Of a stretch of DNA of 35,763 bases, positions 34,607 through 35,763 are shown piece after piece. Source of the stretch: Phycisphaerae bacterium (GTDB lineage Bacteria > Planctomycetota > Phycisphaerae > UBA1845); contig JAGVHG010000100.1 of the NCBI GenBank assembly GCA_020056715.1, positions 1 through 35,763 of the forward strand. Reading direction: 5' to 3'. Within the stretch, counting starts at the first letter, position 1. Every line of letters begins with the position of its first letter. The notes beneath the pieces are model-generated. The model searched no databases. It was not told the origin of the DNA and saw only the letters and a program-made list of their open reading frames with translations. Position numbers and translations under genes: made by a program.

Positions 34607-34966
34607 GAAGATGCTCCGGTGCGGGCCCAGCACACTTTGGGGCAAACGCGACGTAGCCCGCACACCGGACTAACCCGGCTTGTGCTACAACTTAGCACGA
34701 CCTTCAACGCCATGCCAGATGCCCTTTCAGTGGCGCTGAACATCCGGCGCGCGTGGGCATCCACGCGCCAACGACATCGCCGCTGATGCCGGCTCGGCAT
34801 TGCGGGACTGCCAGTTCATCGTCGGCTGCGGTTTGCAGACCGAACTAGAGGACGACCTCCGGGTTCAGTGAAAAAAGGTCGTGGCGGTCGATGAAACTGA
34901 GCCGGTGATCCGGCCGCTATTGAAGAGGCCAGGGCACAGAGCGAACATCAGCAGGCCCGTTGTGCG
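34607..34966. other. Intergenic region upstream of sigma factor, with hairpin
   Basis: These 360 bases separate the end of the dockerin gene from the sigma factor gene, both on the minus strand. A stem forms at 34746-34768 (GGCG, CGTGG, loop GCAT, CCACG, CGCC, with a two-base bulge), possibly a terminator for the dockerin gene. No gene or copy of the recurrent motif was found. Confidence 0.4.
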
Positions 34967-35763
34967 TTAATGAGGACCGGTGATCGACCGGATAAGGATC
35001 GGGACGTCGCCAAGGTCGACGCGACCGTCGCCGGTGAGATCGCCCGGTGCACATTCGGTCGAAAGCTCTGCGGCATGGCCGAAGCACCGCTGAAACGCTG
35101 TAACGTCGCGGAGGTCGACATCGCCATCGTGATCGCCGTCTCCGGCGACGCCGGGAAGCTCGGTTGTAACGCTCAACGCTTCGCCCGCTGGGCCCGCTAT
35201 GAAAAGTAGATAGGCTCGACCAGATTCGATGTCAATTATGACGTCGATCGGCTCACTCTGATTCTCCACGCGCCACAGTTCGGTACCCATTGCGTCGAGC
35301 AACGACGCGTACATCCCGGACGTAGCGTCCGTCGCACGCGCATTAGTTGCAGCTCCAAGCGAACACTGCAGGTGGAGTTGGCCGGGCGAGGTTGATCCGA
35401 GGGCAAACAGTACAGGTCCGTCACCCAGCTCAAGCACAGTGGTCGTCCTTCCCGCGGCAATCGGCATGACGCCATTGGACTGTAAGGCGAACAGAGTGGC
35501 CGCATCGAACGGGAGATCGCGGAGCCAATCGGGCATGGGAGGGCACCCACCGCGACAGTCCGGAAGAACTTCAGGCGGGCGCGGCAATAGTAGATTGTGC
35601 AGCCAAGCCTCGAGTTCCCACTCCCGAACCCGACCCCGCGGATCGTACACGCGGGCGCGTAACGTGTACGCATTGAGTGAACCTCCTCGTAGTTCGACGC
35701 GGTAGCTGCCGGCCTGGGCCTGGGGAACATCCAGGGAGACGGTGTCCCCGGTGATGGTCTGAA
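34967..35763 (-). CDS. C-terminal part of a secreted dockerin protein (5' end outside window)
   Basis: The frame stays open to the right edge (upstream residues read QTITGDTVSLDVPQAQAGSYRVELRG is the sense of it, a beta-rich segment), so only the last 260 or so residues are present. They include a beta-sandwich-like region (YTLRARVYDPRGRV, VLELGDGPVLFALGS, GQLHLQCSLG). A type I dockerin closes the protein: DGDHDGDVDLRDVTAFQRCFG and GDLTGDGRVDLGDVPILIRS, both calcium loops intact. The protein is exported and probably large. A GTG at 35650 could be taken as a start, but the continuing, protein-like frame argues against it. No relation to the sigma/kinase pair downstream is evident. Confidence 0.85.
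   Translation of the reverse strand, partial: QTITGDTVSLDVPQAQAGSYRVELRGGSLNAYTLRARVYDPRGRVREWELEAWLHNLLLPRPPEVLPDCRGGCPPMPDWLRDLPFDAATLFALQSNGVMPIAAGRTTTVLELGDGPVLFALGSTSPGQLHLQCSLGAATNARATDATSGMYASLLDAMGTELWRVENQSEPIDVIIDIESGRAYLLFIAGPAGEALSVTTELPGVAGDGDHDGDVDLRDVTAFQRCFGHAAELSTECAPGDLTGDGRVDLGDVPILIRSITGPH

Overview
The window looks like a chromosomal stretch of a planctomycete (Planctomycetota, possibly a Phycisphaerae-like or uncultured lineage). I infer this from several features: very large secreted proteins with type I dockerin ends and DxNxNGxxDxCD repeats; a pseudopilin ending in a FxDGHV-type motif; two Hanks-type Ser/Thr kinases fused to TPR arrays, one coupled to an ECF sigma factor; and many lipoproteins in a GC-rich background. 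No rRNA, intact tRNA, CRISPR array or complete insertion sequence was seen.

Layout. 1-1350: one unrecognised acidic protein and a gap holding a strong hairpin and a GTCCCC-type repeat. 1347-4386 (minus strand): a sensor kinase and OmpR-type regulator, preceded by a protein with two internal repeats. 4773-6006 (plus): a pseudopilin translationally coupled to a membrane-anchored charged protein. 6143-12965 (plus): a tight run of six genes, namely a CotH kinase lipoprotein, a VTC-type polyphosphate polymerase, a lamin-tail lipoprotein, a DUF4956 membrane protein, a HlyD-type fusion protein and a NodT-type outer-membrane efflux lipoprotein. 12962-15145: a decayed region with a frameshifted secreted ORF, a small lipoprotein with a structured leader, a broken metzincin, a truncated ATP-grasp gene, a second GTCCCC repeat, a tRNA/tmRNA 3'-end remnant and a 136-bp MITE-like element. 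15146-18982 (minus): four lipoprotein genes (TPR/CsgG-like, YcfL-like, unknown, LpoB-like) in one operon. 19510-30485 (minus): a beta-helix/dockerin protein with an in-frame TGA, a trypsin-like lipoprotein, a Ser/Thr kinase with TPRs, and a thrombospondin-type-3/dockerin protein. 30700-34606 (minus): an ECF sigma factor followed four bases later by a second kinase with ten 42-residue TPR units. 34967-35763: a dockerin protein running off the right edge.

How the parts may work together. The CotH/VTC/DUF4956/HlyD/OMF run has a fusion protein and an outer-membrane channel but no recognisable ABC, RND or MFS pump. The only multi-spanning inner-membrane protein in it is the DUF4956 protein, which sits directly beside a predicted polyphosphate polymerase. 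I regard this as the best candidate for an undescribed system: synthesis and trans-envelope handling of a phosphate polymer, or of something modified by the CotH kinase. The second notable result is a spaced motif that recurs in four intergenic regions, always on the minus strand: TCAG, 28 bases, TTTGCGC, 19 bases, then a CATGTA-like hexamer. In three cases it lies about 100-140 bases upstream of a gene, two of them for exported proteins, so it may be a dedicated promoter.
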